Source: Adiantum capillus-veneris
Taxonomy: Eukaryota; Streptophyta; Polypodiopsida; Polypodiales; Pteridaceae
Direction: 5' to 3'
Assembly: GCA_014529385.2 (NCBI GenBank)
Contig: CM043963.1
Span: 72,259,412-72,323,411 of the forward strand
DNA length: 64,000 bases
In this document: one piece after another, positions 44,040 through 55,176 of the stretch
Position numbering within the stretch: position 1 is the first letter of the stretch
How the letters are laid out: each line of letters begins with the position of its first letter
Notes under the pieces: generated by a model
Seen by the model: the letters and a program-made list of their open reading frames with translations, nothing else
Database searches by the model: none
What the model was told of the DNA's origin: nothing
Position numbers and translations under genes: made by a program

Positions 44040-45330
44040 CCTTCAAGAACAAGAGTGACCCATGGTGGACGTGCAAGCGGATGATATGAATGGTCTACAA
44101 GATGACCATAGTTTTTTTGATATCTAGGAGTTCAATGCTCTTGTTTGACGCACGGATCAAATGGAGAAGAATTTCACGGTCATCAACTCAAGCTTAACTA
44201 CACTTACAAAGCTAATTAATAGCTTAATGTGATGAAGATGGCCGGTCAAAAAATCTAGTTGTGGAAAATTACGGAGCCAATGATGGACCACCACCATTGA
44301 GATCACAAAGGCACTATGAATACATTTTTGTACAAGTGGATAGATGTCCATCATGTGTGTGCAACTCTACATGTAATCCATTCTCCCCAAAAATGTTTAG
44401 CACTTGAAGGCAATGCCTATAAGTGGTGGATTTTGTTGAAGACAAACAAAAAGCCTACAACTTGGTATAAATTCTAAGTTATGGTCCAAAAGGAGTTTTA
44501 TTCTAGTAAGAACAACAAGACTTGACAAGCTTGGGATGAGTGCTTCATGTATACATCATCTCTAAATACTTATATTTCTCAATACAGAGAAATGATCCTC
44601 AAGCTAATTATCTCAACGAGTTTTACAAAGTGCAGAGATTCCTACGAGGACTACACCCAAAAGTTAAAGCAAAGATTATGTAGATGCATCCTAAACCTTT
44701 GAAAGATGATAATTTTGAGGCATTAATTTATGATACAGATGAGAAAGGGCTATGATCTAAGTGGCTTGCAATAGATAATAGATCTTCTTCTTACAACAAC
44801 AATCACAAAAGCAGGGTAGCTTCAAATGATCAAAAGACTACAAAGAAGGCCAAGGGGCCTTGAGGTTCTTCGTCTACATTAGATTTTGCCAAAGCAAAGA
44901 AGGATAATCTATGCTTTGGGATTGCCCTTTGATCTATAAGATCTTACAACAAGATAAGGCCAAGGTCAATGACAAAGAGGCAATAAAAGGAAAGGACAAG
45001 GCCTTATTGTTCAATTACTATAGTTAAACTTTTTTTCTCAATTTGCTCATGTGGAAGTCTCTCACTCCACAAAGGCACATAAGTGTGTGCTTATAGCTTT
45101 AGTGTAGCAGTAGCTAGTGGGTCCTCATGATTTAGTCTGCCTTCATGGATATATTAATGGTCACAAGAATGTGCAAGTACTTATTGACGATGCTAAATTT
45201 TAAACCTTGACTCTTTAGTCACTGATTATGAAGTAGAAAGGAGTGGTGACCAAAAAAAGTATCGTGTTGCTTGTCATTCGAAACATAGAAATGCATGTCC
45301 TTGAGTATGGCATTGTCTTTGGGGCTATGC
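44040..45330 (+). pseudogene. Very decayed Ty3/gypsy gag (and protease start)
   Basis: Pieced translation gives a capsid-like stretch: ALEGNAYKWW..LKTNKKPTTWYKF, QKEFYSSKNNKT.QAWDE and LNEFYKVQRFLRGLHPKV near 44400-44670. A Lys/Ser-rich region follows with a degenerate knuckle (CFGI) near 44910. A protease-like LHGYINGHKNVQVLIDDAKF lies near 45145-45200, with Asp-Asp where the Asp-Ser/Thr-Gly turn would be. There are more than eight stops. An ancient element with no visible LTRs. Confidence 0.5.
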
Positions 45331-45417
45331 GTGTAAGTGATGTGAATTAGGATGGTGCATTGATTAATATGTTAGTGCATAGACTGCATTTCATTTTTCT
45401 CCTTAAATGAATAGTTC

Positions 45418-46292
45418 TCAGCAAAATCTATAACCAAGAAAATCGTATCTATAAACAATGCCTTCAAAAATTCCTTGTATTGATCCGCCTACCAATAGTA
45501 TGAAAAATTGTGCTTGTGCGATATATGTGGAGTGGATTAATTGGTTGACGTGTGTGCGGAATCTCCTGCCCTCCGCTATCCCGAGATCCACCATACCTCC
45601 TCTATGAACCTGGTAGTATAACCCGCGAGCATCTGGTGAAGGCATGTCATGGTCCTCATCTTCTGTTGGAGCAGGGAGCGGTGACTGTGGAGGAGAATCT
45701 GTAGTACTCCCCCCCCCCCCCCAAACAAAAACTAGCTCCGCTCCTTCGTCGAGATCGACCGGCGCTAGCGTGCGAGCTGCCCTGGCGCTTACTGCCAGAA
45801 GAGCACTGACCTGAATCTGGGGCAGAAGGTGGGATAGGGGGGGATAGGTGATGGATAGGTGGACGCCCATGGCATCGGACCCTTTAACGTCGCACCCAAC
45901 GGCATCGGATCCTCGAGCATCGGACCCTGTGAAGGAAAAGATGAATCTGGAGCTGTACGTGGAAAACTTTGGAGGTATGGAGTGCCACCAGTCGGAGTTG
46001 AGACCTCAGATAATCCAAAAGTTGCTAGCTGCACCGGTGAATAGCACTGCGTAAGGGTCTGCTACGAACCTAACCACTCAGCCCGAAGATGCAATGCCCT
46101 CTCCACATCTGGATTGGTCATCACAGGTACGGCAGGGGACCCACCAAGAGTGTCCCGAAACCAGCCAAACCCTAATGATGACTACTGAGGCGACGGCTGT
46201 GAATGATAGGCAGAGAGAGCGTCAGGATATGACATCCCGTCCGCCATGAAATCCTCAATGCTGCGAAAGAGTGGTGTGGAAGAAGAAGACAT
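45418..46292 (-). pseudogene. Unknown decayed ORF, Ser/Pro-rich
   Basis: Starts ATG at 46290-46292 with MSSSSTPLFRSIEDFMADGM, then a TAG after about 36 codons. It continues through ERALHLRAEWL and Pro-rich sequence with the repeated DPMPLGATLKGPMPW pattern. A CAG/GTCAGT possible splice donor lies near 45808. A second part has DEGAELVFVWGGGG and PAPTEDEDHDMPSPDARG; the poly-Gly comes from a C14 run at 45709-45722. I recognise no family. It lies immediately downstream, on the minus strand, of the palindrome array, which would form its 5' region. Confidence 0.4.
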
Positions 46293-46639
46293 GGTCTTCA
46301 TTTATTACGACAAAGATTAAACTAGGGTATAAAAATTCGAATATATGATTAAAAATTTACACATTGATTTTTTTCAAACATTGGATTTTTTCACATTGGA
46401 TTCTCTATAGTATCCAATGTGGAAAGAATCCAAGGTGTGTCTACAACCTATAAAAGAGTTTTGCAAAGCCTTGAGTGCTAATAATATATTAGTGTGTGTA
46501 TTGACTAATAAGAGATTATTGTGTTTATGATTAGTGTGACTGATTGCGCGATCACTTGGACGGCCATTGGGGCCTAATACGTCACCTACGACTTAATCAT
46601 GGAGGTATGTTTATGTTTTTGTGTTGATTACTGTTTAAT

Positions 46640-48260
46640 TTAACATAATTAGTGTGTGTAATTGACATGTACGCACACTAACTAGTGTGTAATTGACATG
46701 AACACACACTAAGTAGTGTGTGCATTGGCCAATCACACACTAATTCGTGTGTGTATTAGCTTGTGTGATTGACTTGTGCACACACTAATTAGTATGTGTT
46801 TAGGGTACACTAATTATTGTGTGCATTGGCTTGTGCACACACTAATTAGTGTGTGAATTGGCTTGTGTAATTGGCTTGTGCACACACTAATTAGTGTGTT
46901 AACATACACTAATTAGTGTGTGCATTGGCTTGTGCACACACTAATTAGTGTGTGTTAACATACACTAGTTAGTGTGTGCATTGGCTTGTGCACACACTAA
47001 TTAGTGTGTGCATTGTTAACACACATTAATTAATGTGTGCATTGGTCAATCCCATTGACCAATGCACACACTAATCACAAACTAATTAGTGTGTGCATTG
47101 GCTTGTGTAATTGGCTTGTGCACACACTAATTAGTGTGTGTTAACACACACTAATTAGTGTGTGCATTGGCCAATCCCATTGACCAATGCACACATTAAT
47201 CACAAACTAATTAGTGTGTGCATTGGCTTGTGCACACACTAATTAGTGTGTGTTAACATACACTAATTAGTGTGTGTTAACATACACTAATTAGTGTGTG
47301 TTAACATACACTAGTTAGTGTGTGCATTGGCTTGTGTAATTGGCTTGTGCACACACTAATTAGTGTGTGTTAACATACAGTAATAAGTGTGTGCATTGGT
47401 TTGTGCACACACTAATTAGTGTGTGCATTGGCTTGTGTAATTAACTTGTGCACACACTAATTAGTGTGTGTTAACATACACTAATTAGTGTGTGCATTGG
47501 CTTGTGTAATTGGCTTTTGCACACACTAATTATTGTGTGTTAACGTACACTAATTAGTGTGTGCATTGGCTTGTGTAATTGGACTAATTACACACTAATT
47601 AGTGTGTGCATTGGGCAATCACATTGGTCATTGCACACGCTAATTAGTGTGTGCATTGGCCAATCCCATTGACCAATGCACACACTGATCACAAACTAAT
47701 TAGTGTGTGCATTGGCCAATCCAATTGACCAATGCACACACTAATTAGTGTGCGCATTGGCCAATCACATTGGTCAATGCACACACTAATGACACACTAA
47801 TTAGTATGCGCATTGGCCAATCACATTGGTCAATGCACACACTAATGACACACTAATTAGTTTGTACATTGGTCAATCCCATTTACCAATGCACACACTA
47901 ATTAGTGTGTACATTGACCAATCACATTGGCCAATGCACACACTAATCACACACTAATTAGTGTATGCATTGACAAATCACATTGGCCAATGCACACACT
48001 ATTTAGTGTGTGTTAACACACACTAATTAGTGTGTGCATTGGCCAATCCCAAATTTAACATATTAGGTTTTGCAAGTAATAAATTTAACCAATTTAACAA
48101 GTTTAGATTTTGCAAGTAACTAATAATTAACAAATTTAGGTTTTGGTGTGTCTTTACTTATACTAATTAGTGTGTGCATTAGAATAATGCACACACTAAT
48201 TAGTGTGTAAAGAACACATGCACTAATTAGTGTATGTAATCACACATTAATTAGTGTATG
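46640..48260. repeat. Array of palindromes CACACACTAATTAGTGTGTG with palindromic spacers
   Basis: About 25 copies of the core CTAATTAGTG occur in 1.6 kb, most inside the perfect 20-bp palindrome CACACACTAATTAGTGTGTG. They are joined by a few spacer types: GTTAACA, GCATTGGCTTGTG(TAATTGGCTTGTG), and GCATTGGCCAATCCCATTGACCAATGC-like hairpins. Copies are nearly identical but irregularly arranged, so it is not a simple satellite. Both strands read almost the same. No coding frame crosses it. Confidence 0.95.
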
Positions 48261-48289
48261 CACATACTAATGCATAACTTACACTAACA

Positions 48290-48456
48290 TATGCATGTGT
48301 GTGCGTATGTGTATTTGCATGTGTGTTTATTTGTGCATGTGTATGCATGTGTGTGTATGCGTGTGTATGCATGTGTGTGTATGTGTGTGTATGAGTGTAT
48401 GCATGTGTGTATGCGTGTGTATGTATGAATGTGTGTGTATGCGTGTGAAAAAATCA
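48290..48456 (+). repeat. TG-rich microsatellite (GTATGCGTGT-type)
   Basis: A run of TGTGTGTATGC variants about 165 bp long next to the palindrome array. Cys/Val or His/Thr frames in it are artefacts. Confidence 0.9.
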
Positions 48457-49460
48457 AAAAACATAACAACAAAACGTACATGGAATTGAAGAGCTTGTTG
48501 GGAGAGGATAGGAGAGTGGAAGAGTAGAGAATGTGGAGAGTATAATAGTAGAGATGGAGGAGGAGCTCAAGGTTGTGAGGTTCGCGCTCTCGGCTTCTGT
48601 GGAGAAGACGATGAAATTCAAAATTTAGGGTTTTGAATTTTGCGGGGCACGCTGTCGTGCTGTGACACGTACATAGTGGGAACGCATGCTACAAGAGTTA
48701 TCTTGTAACTTTTTAGATACATAGTTATATTTTCTATAATGTACATATGCATATTTAAGTATAATAATATGCCTTCTATCTCATCCTATTATTTATCTCA
48801 AGGGTAACATATTCTTACCTTACCATCAGAAAATACTATGGAAAAAGCGTCAATAGCTCCGCCTCTTTATCTTGGGGCAAAACGCATTGATTCTTTATTT
48901 CTACTATCTCATTATCATCTCACACCTTAGCTAGATCCTATATCTAGGGTAAACTCCAATATATATATATATATATTCTATGTATTTTTCATATTTTTCT
49001 TATATTTCTTTTTAAATAGCTACTCAAATCCTAGTGGGACACTAGGTGGCATGATTTCAAAGATACACTTATTTTAATGCATTATTGCAAGCATGATTAC
49101 AAAAATTTGTCAAGGAGCAATGTCATGCTTTCATATGGTATGAGATGTCCTTTGGAATCAAATGAAAGTCTAGGCTAAGGGGACCACAGGAAGACTTTTG
49201 CTGCCAGAAATAGACCCTATTTTGATGATTTTTTAACACAAGGTTCCAATCCGAATTGGAAAATGATTTTAAAATGAAATCGTAGCTAATGAGCTGAATT
49301 TTTTGCCCATATTTTTACTTTTTTATTTGGAGCCACGGTTGAGGAGATATGATCAAAATACTGGAGCCCACTCTGCCCACATCATGCAAGGACAACTCAT
49401 TTCTAACTTTTCCAATTTCTGTTCACACTGGCTCTTCTCTTCTTGTGTAAACCCTTGGGG
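48457..49460. other. No gene recognised
   Basis: 48480-48700 has gene-5'-like sequence (TTTAGGGTTTTGAATTTTGCGGGGCACG). 48958-48976 is a short (AT)n. The rest is AT-rich and may include the LTR of the element whose leader follows. Confidence 0.4.
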
Positions 49461-49465
49461 GTTAC

Positions 49466-49690
49466 CTTCACCTATAAAAGGGGACCTCTTCTTCCTTGAA
49501 AACAACTCAAGCATTCAAGACATTGATGAGAGGAATTCATGAGGGAGTGAGTAGTAATGCAAAATTGTACTTAGCCATTAACATAAGCCTAAGCCTACAC
49601 TTTCTCCTAGAAGAAGACTATCCATTTTTGCAACAAGATAACCTTGGAAGATCAACTCTAATCAAAGAAGGTCTTGCACTTGGCGTATCA
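49466..49690 (+). promoter_or_regulatory. Putative LTR promoter and primer-binding site of a fourth leader
   Basis: CCTATAAAAGGGG (about 49468-49480) is a strong TATA box. About 200 bases on, TTGCA-CT-TGGCGTATCAATC near 49677-49694 could be an LTR end followed by a TGGCG-type primer-binding site, as in elements 1 and 2. The small ORFs start about 315 bases later. LTR boundaries are not confirmed. Confidence 0.4.
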
Positions 49691-50007
49691 ATCAAAGTGG
49701 AGTTCTCCCCTCTTCTTCTCTCTCCATCAATAATGGTGCAGAAGGGTTTGTCAAGTAAGATGTGTTCTAAATTGATGTTTTCTTGATTTCTTGTTGTTTT
49801 CTTTTTCATCTCTAATCCAACATATATATATATGTATCTAATCTCATCTCCTTAACCAAACCTATCTCTCTCATTCTTAGTAATTCATCCTCTCTACAAA
49901 TTCTAGGTTCTCTTTGCTACAGGTACATCTCTCCCCGCAGCATCCTTATTGCCTACTTCTCATCTCTTTACTTCTCTCATATCTACATTTCTCACATACT
50001 ATCCTAG

Positions 50008-50226
50008 ATGAATAACCCACATGATGATCATTTCTATCGCTTTCACTTTGTACGATCTATTAGAATTAACGTATGGATTAGCCGTAAAATACACTTTCAA
50101 CAACGTATAGTGTTTCTCTTTGGCCCAGAAAGACTTAATGAAATACTTCTATCACCGGATCCCATCATACTACCTCTCATAGACTATAAATTTTCTTTTG
50201 ACATAAGCATAGTTATCTTGCTATGA
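50008..50226 (+). CDS. Conserved pre-gag small protein, copy B
   Basis: 72 codons from ATG 50008 to TGA 50224-50226. The core INVWISRKIHFQQRIVFLFG is followed by ERLNEILLSPDPIILPLIDY and SFDISIVILL. It is the same length as copy A and aligns to it without gaps, sharing RKI.FQQRIVF.FG..RL.EIL and the P.I.Y...SFD tail, while most third codon positions differ. It overlaps the next frame by ATGA. No gag follows: the next recognisable element is a CACTA transposon. Confidence 0.75.
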   Translation: MNNPHDDHFYRFHFVRSIRINVWISRKIHFQQRIVFLFGPERLNEILLSPDPIILPLIDYKFSFDISIVILL

Positions 50227-50501
50227 ACCAAGAGGATTTGTACACAAAATTAATCCCAATCACTAGACAAAAAATATATATTATGGGAAGCACAAAACTA
50301 CAATTCCAAAGAACAATTTGTAGCCTATTTGGCCAGCCAAGATTGAATGCCATTAACTCATCTATTAACCTTTTCATATTACCCATGATAGGATATGACC
50401 ATAGCCTTGATGTTTTCATCTTCGTGTTGTTTTTGACATTCTCTTTTGTGTTCTTTCTTTGTGTGTGTGAGTGCAAGAGAGAAAGAGTGGGTCTTCTTTG
50501 A
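50223..50501 (+). CDS. Conserved pre-gag small protein, diverged copy D with extension
   Basis: 92 codons starting at the ATG that overlaps the stop of copy B (ATGA at 50223-50226). The first 70 residues align with copies A-C: KIYIMGSTKLQFQRTICSLF, then GQPRLNAI, FILPMIGY and SLDVFIFVLF. The FG..RL..I and LPMI.Y..S.DV.IFVL positions are conserved, while RKI has become TKL. A Cys/Phe-rich extension of about 20 residues follows. It looks like a tandem duplicate of copy B that has diverged but stayed open. Confidence 0.65.
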   Translation: MNQEDLYTKLIPITRQKIYIMGSTKLQFQRTICSLFGQPRLNAINSSINLFILPMIGYDHSLDVFIFVLFLTFSFVFFLCVCECKRERVGLL

Positions 50502-50689
50502 TTGCACTTCTTTCCAAACCCTAGTCTTCATGGCATCTATGGTTTAACTCCTTTATATAGTTTTTGTTGAGTTCTCTCACAAACTCTCACATCCATAAGC
50601 CCGGTGCTTTCCTGGCACGACCGCAAATTTCTCGACAACGCGGGTGCCCCTATTTATTAAAAAATGTTAAAAATGATTTTCCGCTCCTA

Positions 50690-53600
50690 TTACCGCGTGC
50701 ATTACTGTCAGCTTTACCTCATGAATTACCACAAATATTACCGCAGCGCAATTTTGGCCCATCCACACAGATGGCCACGTTCTGACATTATTACTATAGA
50801 TTTCCAAAATCTATTGGTACTATGTTTTTTATAAAATGTATATAAAATGAAAGTATTCCTAGTACTTTAAAAATGACATTTCTACCTAAAAGTTTTGATT
50901 ACCATGCATGTCAAATTTATTTATTTTTACTTTTTATTGATATTTTATTAACCTTTTTTGGTAATTTGATTTTAATTAGTGTATGTAATTTATTAATGTA
51001 GGTTGCTTGGGATGATTTTGGCCCCTCCACTGAACCAGATAGATCACGGTGATTAGCCGAGCGATTACCATGCCCATGCGTGCGGTGCAAATGCGCCATT
51101 GCTCGACTTCGACGGATATGCTTGAGCCATGTAGAAGATTATGGACTATGGGATGATCCTCGCAAACATGCACGGATGGAAACAAACGATCCGCGAATTG
51201 TAGCGGCTATTGACGTCACCCCTCATTGGCGTGTGGTTGGTGGAGGAGGGGAAAGGAGGGTGGAAGAGCGCATGCGCTAGGAATCCATTAGAGAGGGAGG
51301 AAGCACATCAAATCAGCCAACGGATGTTCCCTCTACGAGTGACCACATATGTTGAGGTACTCAATCTTCTTGTCGCTCCCCTATTGGGCTTCGTTGAAAA
51401 TTCAGCACTTATTGGACCCTATGCATGTGTTCAAAAATGTTGGGCAAGCTATATGGGATCACATAATTGGCAAGAAGGATTCATTGGGTGCTAGGGAAGA
51501 TTTAAGAGCCATGAGACGTCTCCCCCCTTCAGCCACGCCTCGCATGGGGGAGCGGGGAAAGATGATTCTCCCAAAATCACCGTGAATACTGTCAAAGGCA
51601 GACCAAGAGCGGACAAAGAAAGTTATCGCATCCATCCGAACTCCAACAGGATATATGCAGTCACTCAAAGGTGCCACCACAAAAACCAAAAAGGGTGGCT
51701 CCACTCAATTGTATGGATTGAAATCCCATGATTGGCATAAAATCCTTCAGGTAAGAGTAGAACAGTTTGTGGTGTCTATGTGTCCTTATATATAGGTTGA
51801 CATTCACTAAGATGTTTTATTGTTTGTAGTTTGTACTTCCCATAACTATTAGTGGTTATGGAGACACTAAGGTGAAGGCTGCAATATTCAAAGTGGGTGA
51901 GATTGTGAGGTAATGGGTTTTTTTCAAGTACTATATCATGTTGTGCCTGCATGAACAATGGAATTTTTTTTCATCTACTATATTATTTGTGCCCTGTAGA
52001 TTTGTGAGCTCCAAGGAGATAGAAGTAGAAGCCATACCATTAGCCCATCTTCTAGCAGTAGAGGCAGTGTGTGCTATTGAGGATGCATTTTCACGTACAA
52101 TCCTTGTTAGCCAAGTACACCTATTGCTTCACCTTGTTGAGGAGATTGCCATTTGTGGGGTGGTTCACTCTAGATGGATGTTCTTTTTGGAGAGATTCTT
52201 GAAGACTTTAAAGGATTTTGTTAGATTGAGGTCACAACCGGAGGTATGCAAAATCAATACAATATAGATAGCATTTATACGCTATGGAATTAATGATAAA
52301 AATATGTGGTTTTAATGTTTTCAGGCGAGCATGGCAGAAGGTTGGGTGGTGCAAGAGGCATTTGTGTATGTCTCATAGTATCTCATCACAGTGGATCCAT
52401 CATTGCCTTGTCTGTGGAGTGAGGAAGAGGATCCTAGGAAGCACTCAACCATTCCGAGTGGAAAAGGCTTGGTCATGGATAGAGATTTTCATGCCATAGT
52501 CAACAACTACTGTTTACTCAACGCCACCATCATGACCAAATGGGTCCATATGTACTTGGAAGCCCACGCAGCTAGAGAAAGGGATAGAGATGCATGGAAG
52601 AGGTCCCATGGAGGTAGAGGTGCACCTCATTTTCCTAAAGAGCTTGCAAAATATCCTGATTTGATTCAAGTAGAGTGGATCCATAATGCCATGACCAATT
52701 CCAAAGCACAAGGAGAACAAATAAGCCCTAAAGAATGGGAGTATGCGCGAGGATGCTTGCGCAAGGTGAGTGTGTATATGTTATGTATGCATGTATGCAA
52801 ATCACTTAATGAAATGCGATGTAACCTCTTATGCATTGTGATTGTAGGGTCTCATTTTCAACTCCATTTGGTCCGAAGGCCGACATTTCTACACCCACAA
52901 GATAGATGAGCGTCGGACCACTAATGATTGTGGCGTGATGGGAAACTTTGACACAACAATAGATGAGGTCAGATATTGTGGTACTATAGAGAGAATAATC
53001 AAAGTGGATTTCAGATCTTTTCACAAATTCCTCTTTAAGTGCCGATGGTTTGCGGGTGAGGTCAAAAGACATGAAAATGGGCTCATTATGGTGGATTCCA
53101 CCCAATTTCATCGGGGAAAAACTAACAACTTGGTATATCCTAGTAGTTGCGAGCAGGTAATTTAGGCTATGTGCAATTAACTTAAATAAAAATTTTAATA
53201 TATGTATATCAGCTTATTCTTTGTGTGTGACGTACAGGTCTTTTATGTGCCATGTATATATCAAAGAAGACTTTGGTATGTCATTCCAGTCACGCCGCGG
53301 GGTAGATCTATCTTTGCAGAGACGGACATTGAGCCAATAATTTATCCCATCATACCATCACCACAAGATGCAGAAGAAGATGTAGTTGAAGTTGAAGAAG
53401 GTCAGCCAAGCCTTGCAAATAGTCATCTTGAGGAGGAGGAAGAGGGAGAAAGCGATGATGATTCTACAGGAGGTGATGGAGAGGAGGAAGAATCTCTAAA
53501 CTTATTTATTGATTTGAATACTATGGGTCTAAATATGGATCCTAGTGCTTGTAAAGATCTTATACAAGGTGTAGTATATGATTAATTTGCAAATGTTTCG

Positions 53601-53961
53601 TTATGTGCTTATGAATAGTATTTGTAATGGTTTTGTTGTGAGTTCAATGATTTATGTATAGAACTTTTAGAGTGAAAGAGAGATTAAGTGAAGTGAGCAT
53701 TCTGGAGAGTGTAGGAGTTGTAGTGTGTAAATACATTTACAGTTGTATTGGATTTAAATGGTAACCTGCGGGAGAGGGAGGGGGAAGGGGGTTTATGGCT
53801 TTAGCGGTAATGGGCGCTGCAATAATCAAAAAAATACTCACGGTAATACGGGTGGTAAAATGCCGCTTGAACAACAAAAGGGTTTCTCTCTCCTCATTTC
53901 AAATTCCTCTCTCTTGTTTTGCGGTAATGGTCTGCGGTAAACACCACGATCTCTCATAGTG
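50690..53961 (+). mobile_element. CACTA (En/Spm) transposon, internally deleted
   Basis: The right end is ...CATAGTG at 53961, giving a CACTATGAGAG terminus on the minus strand. Subterminal GCGGTAAT motifs occur at about 53802, 53842 and 53923. The inverted form ATTACCGC occurs on the left at about 50690 and 50738, as expected for CACTA subterminal arrays. The exact left end and the 3-bp duplication could not be found. Between them is a transposase gene missing its catalytic core. Confidence 0.7.
51001..53585 (+). pseudogene. CACTA transposase (TNP2-like), core deleted, six exons visible
   Basis: The first segment (about 51001-51280) has CPCVRCKCAIARLRRICLSH, the Cys-rich transposase-associated domain. 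The next recognisable piece is already LDPMHVFKNVGQAIWDHIIG (about 51408), so the central TNP2 region is missing. The rest follows family order (the DUF4218 region with HLVEEIAICGVVHSRWMFFL, then DUF4216 with VDFRSFHKFLFKCRWF, then an acidic tail). Introns with GT-AG borders are 51751-51829, 51910-51999, 52244-52324, 52766-52847 and 53157-53237, all 79-90 bp. Joining exons keeps the frame. Stops at 51583 (TGA) and 52376 (TAG) each look like one C-to-T change. It cannot make an active transposase. Confidence 0.88.
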
Positions 53962-54001
53962 TGAGCTAGGAGGGAAGCTGCCTCTCCTATGTGGAACAAG
54001 A

Positions 54002-54113
<112 letters not shown>

Positions 54114-54295
54114 TCGTGCATGTTGTGTGGGCCCATTTTCTTACTTCCATTAATGTACTTTAATTTTTGACACTCCCATAAGCTAGCTATATGAGAAGAT
54201 TAGCTCAATAGCTGGTGGCCATGAACATAAGTATTTGTACCACCCTACCATGCGTTAACCTAAGAGACACTGAGCTTTGCAAATTGCTAGTTCTG

Positions 54296-54298
54296 CAT

Positions 54299-54362
<64 letters not shown>
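54296..54362. repeat. Compound microsatellite (TG)n(AG)n
   Basis: A second, shorter tract of the same composition and order as 54003-54109. Confidence 0.95.
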
Positions 54363-54364
<2 letters not shown>

Positions 54365-55176
54365 ATGTTTTCTCTAGTGAACATGCACTCATGGCGAGAG
54401 AGAAAGGATTTCTCTCGAGATTCCCTTTAATGCAACAATTTCTAGAATTGGTATCACATACTATGACCAAAAATAAAACCGTCAATATCGTGACAATGAA
54501 AAATGGCCAAAGCAAGGTCGAAATGTTTAAAATGACATGCAAACCCCCAAGTGTATCTAAGATCCCTATCATGTAGATGTGCAGGTTGCCCAAGCAAATG
54601 AACAAGCTCCTCATAATATCGAAACCAGTAAAGCATAAGCATATGCTGCATACTAAAGTAGACGCATATGATGTGGCGTACTAGATGTGAAATATAGGCA
54701 TGAAATGTATTGTCATGTAAGTATCCATTATGAAATACTTTTAGCTTGCTCATTTGTAGCTCTTCCATTGTCAAGTCAGGCAAGAACATTTTCATTAGTA
54801 ATGGGATGGATTATGATATCATTTGATTTGACACATATATGCAATATCGGTTGATTTTGCGCTTCATAATGCTCTACATGTAACTGCTCCCTCGCACTAA
54901 AACACGGGAGCAATGTATCTTACGTGTTCAAAGATCTAGCACACATCTCTTTGGTACATGACAAAGCACATGAACCTATATCGAGCAGCTAATCTACATG
55001 ACTTTGTTTACGCGTGAATCGAAAAGTGTCCTCTTATTTTTCAATATTTTGATCATGTATTCTATAAAATAAGTTTACAAAAAAGGGCAAGCTTGAAGAA
55101 CACTATTATAAATTGCTCCTCCTCTTGGATAAGGTTACAAGCATAAGCACATAATTCTCTATGAGAGACGGGTTTT
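54363..55176. other. No gene recognised
   Basis: Frames of 60-113 codons on both strands overlap here without any domain. The part next to 55177 would be the 3' flank of the ClpP gene. Confidence 0.5.

Noticed and set aside
46640-48260. CRISPR-like appearance of repeats with spacers
   Set aside because: The spacers are themselves repeated and palindromic, the context is a plant nuclear genome, and no cas genes are present.
50570-50620. Left terminus of the CACTA element near CTCTCACAAACTCTCACATCC
   Set aside because: The bases do not match the right-end CACTATGAGAG well enough, and no 3-bp duplication could be assigned.
54454-54795. A 113-codon minus-strand frame
   Set aside because: No similarity or motif recognised, with overlapping frames of similar length on both strands.
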